64,000 nucleotides of DNA from CAWBRT01 sp963832785 (GCA_963832785.1 CAWHVF010000005.1:1302001-1366000), one strand, 5' to 3'. Positions 1-8,462 are shown, counted from the first letter of the stretch. Made by a program: numbers and translations. The notes: generated by a model from the letters alone, not told the origin.

Positions 1-132
1 TTTCTGTTTTGTCCATATTGCGGTACGAACGTCACCAAACTTGATCCGGGGCATGAGGCTGCGGCAGCCCTTTGGAGAAGAGAAGGGACATCTAGCCGCT
101 TCAGATCAACATCGCTGCGGGTTTGCCGCTAA
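1..132 (+). CDS. 3' end of a small zinc-ribbon-like protein (5' cut by window edge)
   Basis: Frame 1 is open from the window edge to TAA at 130-132, giving 43 residues that begin FLFCPYCGTNVTKL. The CPYCG knuckle suggests half of a zinc ribbon; the rest would lie outside the window. The tail after the knuckle has no recognisable motif. It lies in the debris-rich element A, so it may itself be a remnant. No function can be assigned. Confidence 0.35.
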   Translation, partial: FLFCPYCGTNVTKLDPGHEAAAALWRREGTSSRFRSTSLRVCR

Positions 133-297
133 TCGCAAACCCGGCTTTGAGGCCACACCATTGCCGTGATCTGAAATAGCGGTTGTCAGTAAATTATGGC
201 AAACAGTATAGATCAGGATGACCAGGACTCAACAGGAATCTCCCCTTTCAGCTCTGAATGGCTGAAATTGTACTGCTCGGGAGTGAGCTTCGCCCGA

Positions 298-445
298 TTG
301 TCGACCAAATCTGCTTCCTTAGCTTCTCGTTGGGAACCCAGGTCGCCAGCAAGTCCAATAGTCCGGCATCAACCGGAACATCGGTTTTGCAGGATTGGTG
401 TGGCCAATCACTCCCCCAAACCAACCGTTCGGGAGCGGCCTTTGC
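298..445 (-). pseudogene. Fragment duplicating the 3' part of an amidohydrolase gene
   Basis: These 148 bp are almost identical to 4282-4430, the 3' part of the amidohydrolase gene at 4251-5135. I see one deleted A in the run after TTGTCGACC and one C-to-T change. The encoded piece includes the metal-site motif VWGSDWPH and the tail LLATWVPNEKLRKQI, after which the single-base deletion breaks the frame. Upstream, at 446-574, the frame continues into unrelated sequence (NRFVASLAREYTLGAPELAY and following), so the 109-codon open frame at 248-574 is a chimera of two fragments. The near identity implies a recent duplication or recombination between element A and island B. Confidence 0.8.
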
Positions 446-696
446 ACTGGTAAACCTGTTCATCGTTCGGAATAAGTTGCTCGCCAAGGTGGCAGTGTAG
501 GCTAACTCGGGGGCGCCCAGTGTGTACTCCCGAGCAAGAGAAGCAACAAATCGGTTACCGGAACGACCAAGCACCTATGAATTACTTGCTCTCTTGAGGC
601 ACGCGTAATACAGCAGGGCTAATGAGATGGTCCGCCGCCTGGATCAGCCCCGAGGTGGGATGATGTTGGAATAGCTTACTTTCGGAGGATAATCGC
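446..696. other. Debris between the amidohydrolase fragment and the IS110 fragment
   Basis: No intact gene is visible. The minus-strand frame at 446-574 encodes about 42 residues that read like part of a real protein but match no family I recognise. A ribosome-binding GGAGG at 684-688 belongs to the transposase fragment that starts at 697. Confidence 0.4.
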
Positions 697-1022
697 ATGC
701 ATATCGCCTATATCGGCATTGATCTGGGCAAGACGCTGTTTCATTTGGGTGCCTCCACGAAGACGGCAAGGTCGTCCTCAAGAAGAAGTTCTCACGCAAG
801 CAACTGCTGGCCTACACTGCGAACCTGACGCCATCGCTCATTGGCATGGAAGCCTGTTCAGGAGCACATTTCATCGGGGCAGCGTTGCGCGATCAGGGCC
901 ACGAAGTGCGGCTGATCCCGGCCCAGTTCGTGAAGCCTTCGGCAAGTCCAACAAGAACGACTTCATTGATGCCGAAGCCATCGCCGAAGCCGTATCGCGG
1001 CAGAACATCCGGAAGGCAGAGC
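697..1022 (+). pseudogene. IS110-family transposase, N-terminal fragment with two frameshifts
   Basis: ATG at 697 follows GGAGG at 684-688. The protein begins MHIAYIGIDLGKTLFHLG, the DEDD-type start of IS110/IS1111 transposases with the first catalytic Asp in GIDLGK. Near 750 the homologous reading moves to another frame (CLHEDGKVVLKKKFSRKQ through MEACSGAHF to FVKP). Near 936 it moves again to FGKSNKNDFIDAEAIAEAVS, which carries the conserved NDFIDAEAIAEA segment. Similarity stops around KAER near 1022. Complete IS110 transposases have 300-400 residues; only about 110 remain, in three frames, so the gene is dead. It is one of several broken mobile genes in element A. Confidence 0.85.
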
Positions 1023-1758
1023 GATGCGAGCACGAAAATCAATGCGCACGGGATGCCTGCAATCAGCATTCCGCCCAGTTTCCCGCCTACCTGGGCAGTA
1101 ACCAGTGGAACAACTACTGGCGCCGACCCCAAATTATTCTCCGCATATCATCAACGGGTTAAGCCCTACATTTTCTCTGAGGCCGAGGTAGCAAAGCTCC
1201 TTCGTACAGCTTCCGGTTTGAAGCGGGATACTTCGTCGCCGGTGCGTGCCCCTGCGTTCGACGCCTCACGTCTTTCGGCATTTTTCAAGTACTTACTGTA
1301 TCAGCGGCCTTTCCGGAATTGCTACTGTAGTGGATTTTGCATGGACTGTCTCGCCTGATTGGAATATTTCCTCTTTTTGAATATCAGGGGCGTAGGTTAC
1401 GAGGCCGCCAGCAAAATGCCTTGTTGAGCGCCACAGACAGCGTGGGGTGTCCCCAAGCCTTGACGGGAATACATGCTGATCGCGCTCTCCGCCTGGTTCA
1501 ACTACTCCTTGACTTTAGTAACGAACACGCTACAATGTTGTCGCTTTCAGCTCTGTATTGTCGACTGGCCATCTTGTCAAGATGGAGTGATCCGTCCCGC
1601 AGTGTGATGCGGAACCGCTTTGCGCGGCTCACACCAGTAAAACCACCGGCTCTGCCGGGGGATGAATACTATTGAGGAATGCACCACACAAATCCATAGC
1701 GAAATTCCAGCCATTTGTCATAGCCTCTGGGAACGTATGAGTCAAAGAGAGGAAAAAA
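1023..1758. other. No gene recognised between two IS remnants
   Basis: Open frames here (for example 1337-1675) have no recognisable motifs, no good ribosome-binding sites and read like random translation. The stretch is probably decayed IS and flanking DNA. No terminal inverted repeat for either IS could be placed with confidence. Confidence 0.4.
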
Positions 1759-2466
1759 GTGCAAAGACTACACGTGGCGATAGGATGCGACTTGCTTATA
1801 AAGCCACGCGACAAATTGGGCCACATTTCGGCGAGTGCGGTGCCCCTGCGGACAAACGAGGTAAACCTCTTGCTGTTGGGCAACAGTGGAACGGGGAAGA
1901 CGCACATCGCATTGGCTCTTGGCCTAGCCGCCTGTCAGCGCGGCCATCGCGTCCGCTTCACCACGGCTGCCGCCTTGATCAGCGAACTAATCGAGGCTCG
2001 CGATGAGAAGTATCTGCGACGTTTCCAGAAGCAGTTGGCCAGTTACGAACTGCTCATCGTCGATGAACTGGGCTTCGTGCCGCTGTCAAAAACCGGCGCC
2101 GAGTTGCTGTTCGAGATCTTCAGCCAGCGCTACGAACGCGCCTCCACGCTGGTCACCAGCAACCTGCCTTTTGCGGAGTGGACCGAGGTCTTCGGCTCGG
2201 AACGGCTCACCGGCGCCTTGCTCGACCGGCTCACCCATCATGTCCACATCTTGGAGATGAACGGCGACAGCTACCGCCTCAAACAAAGCCGCCGCAAACG
2301 GCCTGCCACCTCGGCAAGCTGCCCCCCGCTGAACGCGCCTCGGGGTGAGAAAGGCCTCTTCCGCTACGCTCCAGAGGCCCTTCTCACCCCGAAATCCCTG
2401 CTTGCCCTCCCTACTACTGGTTCCCTTTTCCTCCGCCCCACTGGTCCCCTTTTATTCCGCCCTTGA
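1759..2466 (+). pseudogene. istB: IS21-family helper ATPase IstB, N-terminally truncated
   Basis: The protein shows an AAA+ core: Walker A GNSGTGKTH about 42 residues in, Walker B LLIVDELGF, then sensor-type segments STLVTSNLPFAEW and RLTGALLDRLTHH, ending DSYRLKQSRRK. This is the order in IstB, the ATPase that works with transposase IstA. The N-terminal region of IstB is missing: the first 25 or so residues do not look like the family. No istA is visible. After about 2340 the frame runs through a hairpin to a stop at 2464-2466, so the last 40 residues are probably not part of the original protein. Confidence 0.8.
2341..2391. terminator. Strong hairpin directly after istB
   Basis: An 18-19 bp stem with one mismatch (arms 2341-2359 and about 2373-2391) encloses a loop of about 13 bases. 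The left arm reads CGGGGTGAGAAAGGCCTCT. It follows the end of IstB similarity and no U-run follows, so it may be a transcription barrier or an IS end rather than a classical terminator. Confidence 0.5.
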
Positions 2467-2672
2467 CAGCGCTGTTGTTCAGCTTCAATCGCGGCTGGAT
2501 TTTCGCCCTTCCGCTTTTCGGCCAAGTCCGCGCACGCTTTTGAGTGGGGCGCAGCCAACTTTTCGAGATTCAGTGCGCTCTCCTCCAGGCGGCGGCGAAG
2601 CCCCTGCAGGGTTTCATTTTCGGCGCGAATCTTTGCGTCGAACTTCAAAAGTTTGCTTTCGATTTCGGACAT
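2364..2672 (-). CDS. Small coiled-coil protein, C-terminus probably disrupted
   Basis: ATG at 2672 has a strong AGGAGGT site six bases upstream. The product starts MSEIESKLLKFDAKIRAE and continues as a charged heptad-rich helix to about residue 70 (EAEQQRCQGRNK). The last 30 residues are Arg/Gly-rich and are translated from the hairpin and IS21 edge, so the original C-terminus was probably lost when IS21 inserted. It sits 10 bases after a zinc-ribbon gene on the same strand. Function unknown. Confidence 0.5.
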   Translation of the reverse strand: MSEIESKLLKFDAKIRAENETLQGLRRRLEESALNLEKLAAPHSKACADLAEKRKGENPAAIEAEQQRCQGRNKRGPVGRRKREPVVGRASRDFGVRRASGA

Positions 2673-2682
2673 CTCAACCTCC

Positions 2683-2886
2683 TCAGTGAATTGTGCCGAC
2701 TCCAACCGGAGTCGGTTGTAGTGCCGCAGGCCTCCATTGGACGCGGCAAGAATGGCAACGCATAACGTCATTGTCTGGAATCACAGCTTTACTTCCGCAT
2801 ACCAGACAAGAAACGCCATCAATAGGCCGGATGTGCTGCTCCGCGCGCCTTTTCATTTCTTCGAAGGCGTATTCCACGACACCCAA
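2683..2886 (-). CDS. Small zinc-ribbon protein
   Basis: About 67 residues with two Cys knuckles, CLVCGSKAVIP and MRCHSCRVQW, spaced as in a zinc ribbon. The frame opens with TTG at 2886; an internal ATG at 2856 (MKRRAEQ) is an alternative start. It lies between the LeuA-like remnant upstream (14-base gap) and the coiled-coil gene downstream (10-base gap), so the three were probably one transcription unit. Function unknown. Confidence 0.5.
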   Translation of the reverse strand: MGVVEYAFEEMKRRAEQHIRPIDGVSCLVCGSKAVIPDNDVMRCHSCRVQWRPAALQPTPVGVGTIH

Positions 2887-2900
2887 AATCAGAGGCTGAC

Positions 2901-3095
2901 CTAAACAGGCTTTACAATATCGATTAGGTCTGCATCCGAAATCATTGCGCCACGTGTATTGGCAAGCTCTTTAATCTTTGCGATCACCTTCGGATACTCA
3001 GCCTCGGACAAGGAGAGTCCTAATTCCTTGGATTTCAGCCTTAACACCGCAGGGCCGGTGAACTTTCCGAGAAGATAATAACGCCTGTTTCCCAC
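2901..3095 (-). pseudogene. C-terminal remnant of an isopropylmalate/homocitrate synthase-like protein
   Basis: The 64 residues contain YYLLGKFTGPAVLRLK followed by an acidic helix and DADLIDIV. This resembles the short conserved segment after the TIM barrel in LeuA/NifV-type acyltransferases (LGKHSG...L followed by F..lKelAd.k). The catalytic barrel is absent: upstream DNA on this strand runs straight into the opposite-facing integrase gene. I read it as a fragment left by the recombination that also truncated the integrase. Confidence 0.5.
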
Positions 3096-3125
3096 CGCTT
3101 CCGGCTTTATGCCCTGCTCTCTGCT

Positions 3126-3773
3126 GTGCTGGAGAACCTGCCAGATTATATGCAGGATTTCGTTCGCTGGGCATACCTCACAGGCTGGCGCAAGGGAGAG
3201 ATACGCTCGCTAAGATGGGATGATGTCGAGAACGATGGTGTAAAACTCCGTGCTGAGAATGCGAAGATCGGCATCGCTCGATCAGTGGCTCTCGAGGGTG
3301 AACTTCTGGAGATCATCGACAGGCGCAGGGCCGCTCGTCAATTTAAGAAGGGCAATTCCCTGCTCCAGTCGCCTTTGATCTTTCATTGTAAGGGCCAGCC
3401 AATAGGAGATTTTCGGAGAGCATGGGCTACAGCCTGCGTCATGGCGGGTGTGGGGAAATTCCTTCGCCCAGTATGCAGGGAACTCGTAGATGCCGACTAT
3501 AAATGCCCAAAATGCTCTCAGGAGTGGAAGCGCGACGATCTGAAGTATAGGGGCAAAATCTTTCACGATTTCCGCAGAACGGCAGTTCGGGACATGGTAC
3601 GGGCAGGAGTGCCTGAAACCGTCGCCATGAGCATTTCAGGCCATAAGACGCGCTCCATGTTCGACCGATATAACATAACCAACCAAAACGATCAGCGGCA
3701 GGCCATCCGTGCAACTGAGGAATATCGGCAGGGGCAGGCCAAGCGGCAGCCTCGTGTCATCGGCCATGCCTGA
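3126..3773 (+). CDS. Tyrosine recombinase (integrase), catalytic domain only, with a Cys insert
   Basis: The product keeps the whole tyrosine-recombinase active site: Arg in TGWRKGEIRSLRW, HDFRR (HxxR), the second His in ISGHKT and Tyr in MFDRYN. The N-terminal DNA-binding domains expected of a 350-400 aa integrase are absent and no start fits the family, so the gene is 5'-truncated near 3100. Between the Arg and the HxxR there is an insert with three Cys (PVCRELVDADYKCPKCSQEW) like a small zinc knuckle. The gene ends 85 bp before the leftmost tRNA-Asn fragment, the usual place for a tRNA-targeting integrase, so it is the likely former mover of element A. Confidence 0.85.
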   Translation: MLENLPDYMQDFVRWAYLTGWRKGEIRSLRWDDVENDGVKLRAENAKIGIARSVALEGELLEIIDRRRAARQFKKGNSLLQSPLIFHCKGQPIGDFRRAWATACVMAGVGKFLRPVCRELVDADYKCPKCSQEWKRDDLKYRGKIFHDFRRTAVRDMVRAGVPETVAMSISGHKTRSMFDRYNITNQNDQRQAIRATEEYRQGQAKRQPRVIGHA

Positions 3774-3793
3774 GGTGGGAGAGTTGAAGAACT

Positions 3794-3813
3794 CGGACAG
3801 AACACGGACAGCG
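3794..3813 (+). repeat. Putative integrase arm-type repeat, element A right end
   Basis: CGGACAGAACACGGACAGCG contains two CGGACAG units 12 bases apart. The identical 20-mer occurs at 22883-22902 beside the second att core, and a diverged version is at about 23813-23832 beside the third. Position close to each core suggests integrase arm sites; this is inference. Confidence 0.5.
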
Positions 3814-3857
3814 ATGGTTTTGAGGATGGGGCTTAAGTCTGTAAGTCGTTGAAAGAA

Positions 3858-3904
<47 letters not shown>

Positions 3905-4250
3905 CGCCTCTTTTGCCCTGCGCCCGTGTGCTTTCAGTGACTTAGCTGGAGCCAGAAAGCCGTTTTGGAGCCCTTTCGGCGCCAGTTGCGGTGAAGTTTG
4001 CGGTGAAGTTTCTGATTGTGCTGCCAGTTGTTCGCCGGGCCGGGTCGGCCGGGCTGATTGTGAGATGGAGGCGCAGCAAAGCGGTTATCGTGCCTGTCCT
4101 ACGCAAAAACTTCGTAGCAACGACACATGTGGCCACTTATTGGCCTATGTCATTCATGAGGAGTCCGGCGGAGACACAAACGTATTCCGCAGCCCCGTAA
4201 CTTTGTCCGCAGCTTTTCGGAGCACTCGGATTGCAAGTGATTGGCTGGCT
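3905..4250. other. Left end of island B without genes
   Basis: No coding frame with family features. It holds the tandem 12-mer at 3988-4011 and otherwise nothing recognised. The minus-strand catabolic operon converges on this stretch. Confidence 0.5.
3988..4011 (+). repeat. Tandem 12-mer, putative arm-type site at island B left end
   Basis: GCGGTGAAGTTT occurs twice head to tail (3988-3999, 4000-4011). A close pair, GCGGTGAAAT and GCGGTGAAGTT, lies at 22677-22697 just inside the right end of the same island. Paired short direct repeats near both cores are what integrase arm sites look like. Confidence 0.5.
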
Positions 4251-5135
4251 CTAATTCGCAAAGTCGTACAGTTTAGCCGGGTTGTCGACCAAAATCTGCT
4301 TCCTTAGCTTCTCGTTGGGAACCCAGGTCGCCAGCAAGTCCAATAGTCCGGCATCAACCGGAACATCGGTTTTGCAGGATTGGTGCGGCCAATCACTCCC
4401 CCAAACCAACCGTTCGGGAGCGGCCTTTGCCAGCGCTTGAGCCATGGGAGTAACGTCGTCGAACGGAAAGCTGCCGCCGGAAGTCAGGTAGGCGCCTGAA
4501 AGCTTCGCCCAGCACTTGCCTTCGCCGAGCAGCGCCAGCAGCGTTTGGAAGCCGGGATTCTGCACGCCCAGGTGTGCCGGCACGCGCCCGATGTGATCGA
4601 TTTCGTACGCCACCGGCAATCGGCGGAGGCGTGGAGCCAAGTCCACCAGGTTGCGGCCATCGACCAGAATCTCAAGATGCCAATTGAACGGGGCAACCAG
4701 TTTGGCAAGAGGTTCCAGGGTATCGAGTGAAACCCCGCCCTTGTAGATCAGGTTCAGGCGCACGCCCCGGAAGCCAGCGTCGTGCAGGCGTTGTACCTCT
4801 TGTCTGGGCGTGTCTACCCCCAAAACGGCGACCGCATGCCACTTCCCGCGCGATTCGGCAATGGCGTCATAAGTGCAGCGGTTATCTGGTCCGTAAAAAC
4901 TGGGCTGGATGATTACGGCGCGCTGCAGGCCCAGCGCCGACAACATTCGCTGGTAGGCATCTCTGTGCGCTTCACGTGGAGTGTAGCTGCGTTCGGCACT
5001 AAAGGGATATTGCTCGGCGGGTCCAATGATGTGCGCGTGGCAATCGCAAGCATTGGCCGGTACGGGAATGGTTGGCGTCCCCGGATCGGACTTGTACCCT
5101 TCACTGATTCTCCCGTGAGCTGACGTGCTGTTCAT
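4251..5135 (-). CDS. Amidohydrolase 2 family metal-dependent hydrolase (PDC-lactonase/LigI-like)
   Basis: A 294-residue cytoplasmic TIM-barrel hydrolase of the COG3618 type. Metal ligands are visible as CDCHAHI (His33, His35), a central His in YEIDHIGRVP and the C-terminal Asp in VWGSDWPHQ near residue 250. The family includes 2-pyrone-4,6-dicarboxylate hydrolase and other lactonases, so a ring or lactone opening in a carboxylic acid pathway is plausible. It is the last gene of the minus-strand operon, 79 bp after the MFS gene. The 149-bp 3' segment 4282-4430 is duplicated at 298-445. The exact substrate cannot be read from sequence. Confidence 0.85.
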   Translation of the reverse strand: MNSTSAHGRISEGYKSDPGTPTIPVPANACDCHAHIIGPAEQYPFSAERSYTPREAHRDAYQRMLSALGLQRAVIIQPSFYGPDNRCTYDAIAESRGKWHAVAVLGVDTPRQEVQRLHDAGFRGVRLNLIYKGGVSLDTLEPLAKLVAPFNWHLEILVDGRNLVDLAPRLRRLPVAYEIDHIGRVPAHLGVQNPGFQTLLALLGEGKCWAKLSGAYLTSGGSFPFDDVTPMAQALAKAAPERLVWGSDWPHQSCKTDVPVDAGLLDLLATWVPNEKLRKQILVDNPAKLYDFAN

Positions 5136-5214
5136 TGGAGTCGGTTCCTTTCCATTTTTGCTACTGCGTTCCTTGATCTTGGCCTTGGTTTCTGCCTGGC
5201 CTGGCCGGGTTACT

Positions 5215-6501
5215 CTACTTGGCGCCAGCGATCTTCAGTGCGGATGTGTAGGACTGATCGAGACTACGCAGGTCGCGTCCACGCGTTTCAGGCAGAATCA
5301 GAGCGGCGATCACCGCCAGCACGTAGGCGCTGAGCGCGCAGATGCCCATCGAGGTACCCAGTGCCAAGCGCGCGCTGAGGATGCCAACCATAGTGGGCAT
5401 CAAGGCGCCGAAAGCCCGGCCGGCATTGCCGCAGAATCCTGACGCCGTACCGCGAATCCTGGTTGGGAACAGCTCCGAAAGATAAGCCCCGGTGCCTCCG
5501 GCCATTCCGCCTTGCATACAGCCGAGTACGAACCCCAAGGCCAGGGTCAGATTTGCCGTGATCGGCGCAAGAGTATAGACCGCAACGGTAACGGCCTGAA
5601 TAAACGCGCATACAATGAAGGTCTTGCGGCGTCCGATCGTGTCCGCGAGGTAGCCGTTGACAAACCCTCCGGCGAACGATCCCAGGATATTGATTGCCAG
5701 ATAACCGCCGGTAGACAGCACGGACAGATGCCATACGATGCGGAGATAGGCGGGCAGCCAGGTGATCATCACGTAATTGCCACCATAGATGCCGATAGTC
5801 AGCAGAACTGCCTTCAGCGTCATAGTCGCCTGTTCCGGCTTGAAGATGTCCCACAGCTTCGTCTTCGGCCTGGCGGATGCCGCTTGCCCGTCCCCCAGCG
5901 AATCGGTGTATACCTGCGATTCCTGGACTGACCGGCGGATCCACAGCACCGCTAAGGCTGGCAGAAGACCGGTTATAAAGAGAAGACGCCAACTGTATGT
6001 GGGCGGGAACCAACTGAAGAACCCGGTTGCCAGCAGCACGGCTGTGCCATACCCAAGAGCCCACCCCGACTGTATGACGCCGACGACACGCCCGCGCACT
6101 CGCGGGTTAATGGTCTCGCTGAGCAGAACCGCACCCGCGGCCCATTCGCCTCCGAACCCCAGACCTTGCAAGCTTCGCGTTAACAGCAACTGCCAGAACG
6201 AACTCGTGAGCCCGGACAGAAATGTGAAGACGGCGAACCATAGAATGGTTAGCTGCAGGACGCGGACGCGGCCTATACGGTCGGCCAGAACACCTGCCAG
6301 CCATCCTCCAATCGCGGCAACGATCAGGACCGCAGTGGCGAGCATGCCCGCCTGGCCTCTCGTCATACCCCAGAGCGCTATGAGTGTGGGAATTGCCAGC
6401 GGATACAGTTGCGTATCCATTGCGTCTACGCTCCAGCCGCCAAGACACGCCCAGAACGTCGTCTTTTCTTGCTTTGTCAGCCCTGTGAACCAGTCAAACA
6501 T
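5215..6501 (-). CDS. MFS transporter, sugar-acid/aromatic-acid:H+ symporter type
   Basis: 428 residues with 12 predicted helices. AMDTQLYPLAIPTL in helix 1 carries the membrane Asp of the aromatic-acid/metabolite H+ symporter group, and GVLADRIGRVRV after helix 2 is the MFS signature loop. A second copy of that loop, GYLADTIGRRKT, follows helix 8. It probably imports the organic acid degraded by the surrounding enzymes. It lies 46 bp after the short HD-like gene and 79 bp before the amidohydrolase, in one operon. It is distinct from the ACS-type MFS at 13135, so island B has two MFS systems. Confidence 0.9.
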   Translation of the reverse strand: MFDWFTGLTKQEKTTFWACLGGWSVDAMDTQLYPLAIPTLIALWGMTRGQAGMLATAVLIVAAIGGWLAGVLADRIGRVRVLQLTILWFAVFTFLSGLTSSFWQLLLTRSLQGLGFGGEWAAGAVLLSETINPRVRGRVVGVIQSGWALGYGTAVLLATGFFSWFPPTYSWRLLFITGLLPALAVLWIRRSVQESQVYTDSLGDGQAASARPKTKLWDIFKPEQATMTLKAVLLTIGIYGGNYVMITWLPAYLRIVWHLSVLSTGGYLAINILGSFAGGFVNGYLADTIGRRKTFIVCAFIQAVTVAVYTLAPITANLTLALGFVLGCMQGGMAGGTGAYLSELFPTRIRGTASGFCGNAGRAFGALMPTMVGILSARLALGTSMGICALSAYVLAVIAALILPETRGRDLRSLDQSYTSALKIAGAK

Positions 6502-6547
6502 CTTGCTGCCTCCACTGGGAACAAAACCATGCGCGTTTCAATCCGGC

Positions 6548-6889
6548 TCAGGACAGCACCCGGCCCTTGATGGCGTCAGCAATCACCGCGTCGAAATCGA
6601 TCTTCAGGCTGTTTCCCATGAACCGCTGCATCGCCTCCGCCGAACAACGGGCAATGTGCACGACGCAGCGCTTATGTTCCATGAACGTCGTAGGACAATT
6701 CGGGATCAGCAGCGTAAAAGGAATGCTGTTGAGATCGGCCGGGGTGAGCGGGCTAAGCTCGAAAGCCCGTTCCCAGGAGCGCGCGGCTTTGCCACGCAGG
6801 TCGGGGTCGCCAATCCAGTCCAGTTCCGGCCATAGTTGCTTTACGTCGTCAATGGTCGCGGCGCCGGCGCCCGGGCCGGTGTGTACCAT
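6548..6889 (-). CDS. HD-domain-like protein lacking the HD half (probable truncation)
   Basis: ATG at 6889 follows AGGAGGA. The 113-residue product (MVHTGPGAGAATIDDVKQLW) resembles the first half of metabolic HD-domain proteins: LWPELDWI.D..LR, SPLTPADLNSIPFTLLIPN, then FMEHKRCVVHIA. Homologues continue with an Asp-containing helix and a C-terminal metal-binding region; here the protein ends six residues after IADAI. I infer a truncation, perhaps still stable. Ten bases separate it from the Tat amidohydrolase gene and 46 from the MFS gene, so it is co-transcribed. A genuinely short family is the alternative. Confidence 0.5.
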   Translation of the reverse strand: MVHTGPGAGAATIDDVKQLWPELDWIGDPDLRGKAARSWERAFELSPLTPADLNSIPFTLLIPNCPTTFMEHKRCVVHIARCSAEAMQRFMGNSLKIDFDAVIADAIKGRVLS

Positions 6890-6899
6890 AGTGTTCCTC

Positions 6900-7856
6900 C
6901 TAGAACTGGTACAGCTTTGCCGGGTTGTCGACCAGAATACGGTTGCGTATTGCGTCGTCAGGGGCCCAATCGAGAAGCCGGTCCAGCAGAATGGCATCGT
7001 TCGGCTTCTCGCTCCCTGGGGCGGTCGGATGCGACCAATCGCTGCCCCACACCAGGCACTCCGGAGCCTCCTTTACGAACGCCTTTGCGATGGCGGAGCT
7101 GTCGGCATAGTGGGGCGGTCCGTCCTTCGAGAGGATATAGGCGCCGGAGAGTTTGACCCAGGCCTTTTGCTTCTGCATGAGGTCGACAATGAAGCCGAAT
7201 GCCGCGTGCTGGCTGCCAGCCGGCAGAGGAAGCCGCGCGAGATGGTCGAATACGAGCGGGCAGGGTAGCTGGCTCAGTAATTTCTTGTGGGCGAGCACGT
7301 CATCGCCCGGCGCATTCATCTGGATGTGCCACCCGATGTCTGCGAACCGCTTTGCCAGCGGAGTCACCATCTCCCAGGTAGCTCCGCCGCCTTGCGCCAA
7401 GTTAAAGCGGACGCCGCGCACTCCCGCCTCATGCAGTTGTTTCAGCTCCGTATCGCTTACGCTACTGTTTACCACCGCGATGCCGCGGGTAGTCTTTATG
7501 CCAAAGGTGCGGAGAGATTCCACAAGCAAACTATTGTCTACGCCGTAGGTCGAGGGCTGGACGATTACGTTGCGCGTGGTACCTAGCCGCTTTTGTAACA
7601 TCCTGTAGTCGGAAATCAGTGCATCGCCCGGCCGCAAGTGGGTGGTTGGATCTGCCGGGAAGCGCGAATCATAAATGTGGTGATGACAATCGGCCGCATT
7701 AGGCGGGGCCTTGAGCCGAGGCAGTTCCGTGCCGGATGACCACTTGACGGCCTGCGGCACCGGGACGGACTCGCCCTTCGCCAGGCTGGCTACACCAATC
7801 GCCAACAGAGGAATCGCTGCTGTAAACTCACGGCGGGTACAGCCGTTGTTCTTCAT
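6900..7856 (-). CDS. Tat-exported amidohydrolase 2 family hydrolase
   Basis: 318 residues. The N-terminus MKNNGCTRREFTAAIPLLAIG is a twin-arginine signal (Arg8, Arg9) with a hydrophobic stretch, so the enzyme should act in the periplasm. The metal site appears as ADCHHHI, a central FDHLARLP and VWGSDWSHP near the C-terminus. It is a paralogue of the hydrolase at 4251-5135: both end (I)LVDNPAKLY. An exported lactonase beside a cytoplasmic one suggests substrate opening on both sides of the membrane, an inference. It lies upstream of the HD-like gene in the minus-strand operon. Confidence 0.85.
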   Translation of the reverse strand: MKNNGCTRREFTAAIPLLAIGVASLAKGESVPVPQAVKWSSGTELPRLKAPPNAADCHHHIYDSRFPADPTTHLRPGDALISDYRMLQKRLGTTRNVIVQPSTYGVDNSLLVESLRTFGIKTTRGIAVVNSSVSDTELKQLHEAGVRGVRFNLAQGGGATWEMVTPLAKRFADIGWHIQMNAPGDDVLAHKKLLSQLPCPLVFDHLARLPLPAGSQHAAFGFIVDLMQKQKAWVKLSGAYILSKDGPPHYADSSAIAKAFVKEAPECLVWGSDWSHPTAPGSEKPNDAILLDRLLDWAPDDAIRNRILVDNPAKLYQF

Positions 7857-8098
7857 CGACTTTCTCCTTTAGCCGCTGCCGTCCAATAGCTTGTGCAAAA
7901 TCTATCAGGAAAAATGGTAGTGAATTATACCCGCTTCTGCTGCCGAAGGGTAGACTTTTGCCGCCCCGCAGCTTAGCGAGGAATCCGGCATGTCCGCCCA
8001 AAATCATCGACTCTGCCCTGTTCGGCGATACCTTCAGTAACCCGGTGATGCGCGCCATCTGAAGGGCCCGCAGCCGCCGGAAACTCTGCTATTGAAAA

Positions 8099-8361
8099 TC
8101 AATCTGCCTGAACGATTCTCCCGTTCAGGACTGTCATTTGCGGAATAAGGATGTTCTCGCCGACGATGGAATCTCCCAGAAGATCTTTCACTTCCAGCCA
8201 CTTCTTTCCCAGACGGAATACAGCGACGTCAGCGAAGGCTCCGGGCGAGAGCGTCCCGAGTTTCCCCTTCATCTCGATCAGGCACGCCGGAACGGAGGCC
8301 CGTATGTGCCGCGCTCCGGGGTGACGACGGTTCCGCCAACGATCCTCAAATCAATTTTCAC
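8099..8361 (-). pseudogene. Amidohydrolase/dihydroorotase-type gene with its centre deleted
   Basis: GTG at 8361, preceded by GGAGG, starts VKIDLRIVGGTVVTPERGTYG, the typical N-terminus of dihydroorotase/hydantoinase-like hydrolases. Within about 10 codons this frame stops. Another frame continues with KGKLGTLSPGAFADVAVFRL to NGRIVQAD and a stop at 8099-8101, which is the C-terminal beta-sandwich of the same family. The metal-binding barrel, some 300 residues, is missing. The gene was therefore part of the operon between the RraA gene and the Tat amidohydrolase and has been lost by internal deletion. Confidence 0.75.
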
Positions 8362-8462
8362 GTCAGCATGCCTCCTCAACTTCCACAGCCGGCAAAAACG
8401 GAAGAGCGAGCGGGAAACGGACGCTTGGTCCGCATTCCGGCTCGCTCCATCCTTCAGGACAG

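Noticed and set aside
7828..8058. 76-codon minus-strand frame overlapping the start of the Tat amidohydrolase
   Set aside because: No ribosome-binding site or family motif; it overlaps the signal-peptide region of a well-supported gene.
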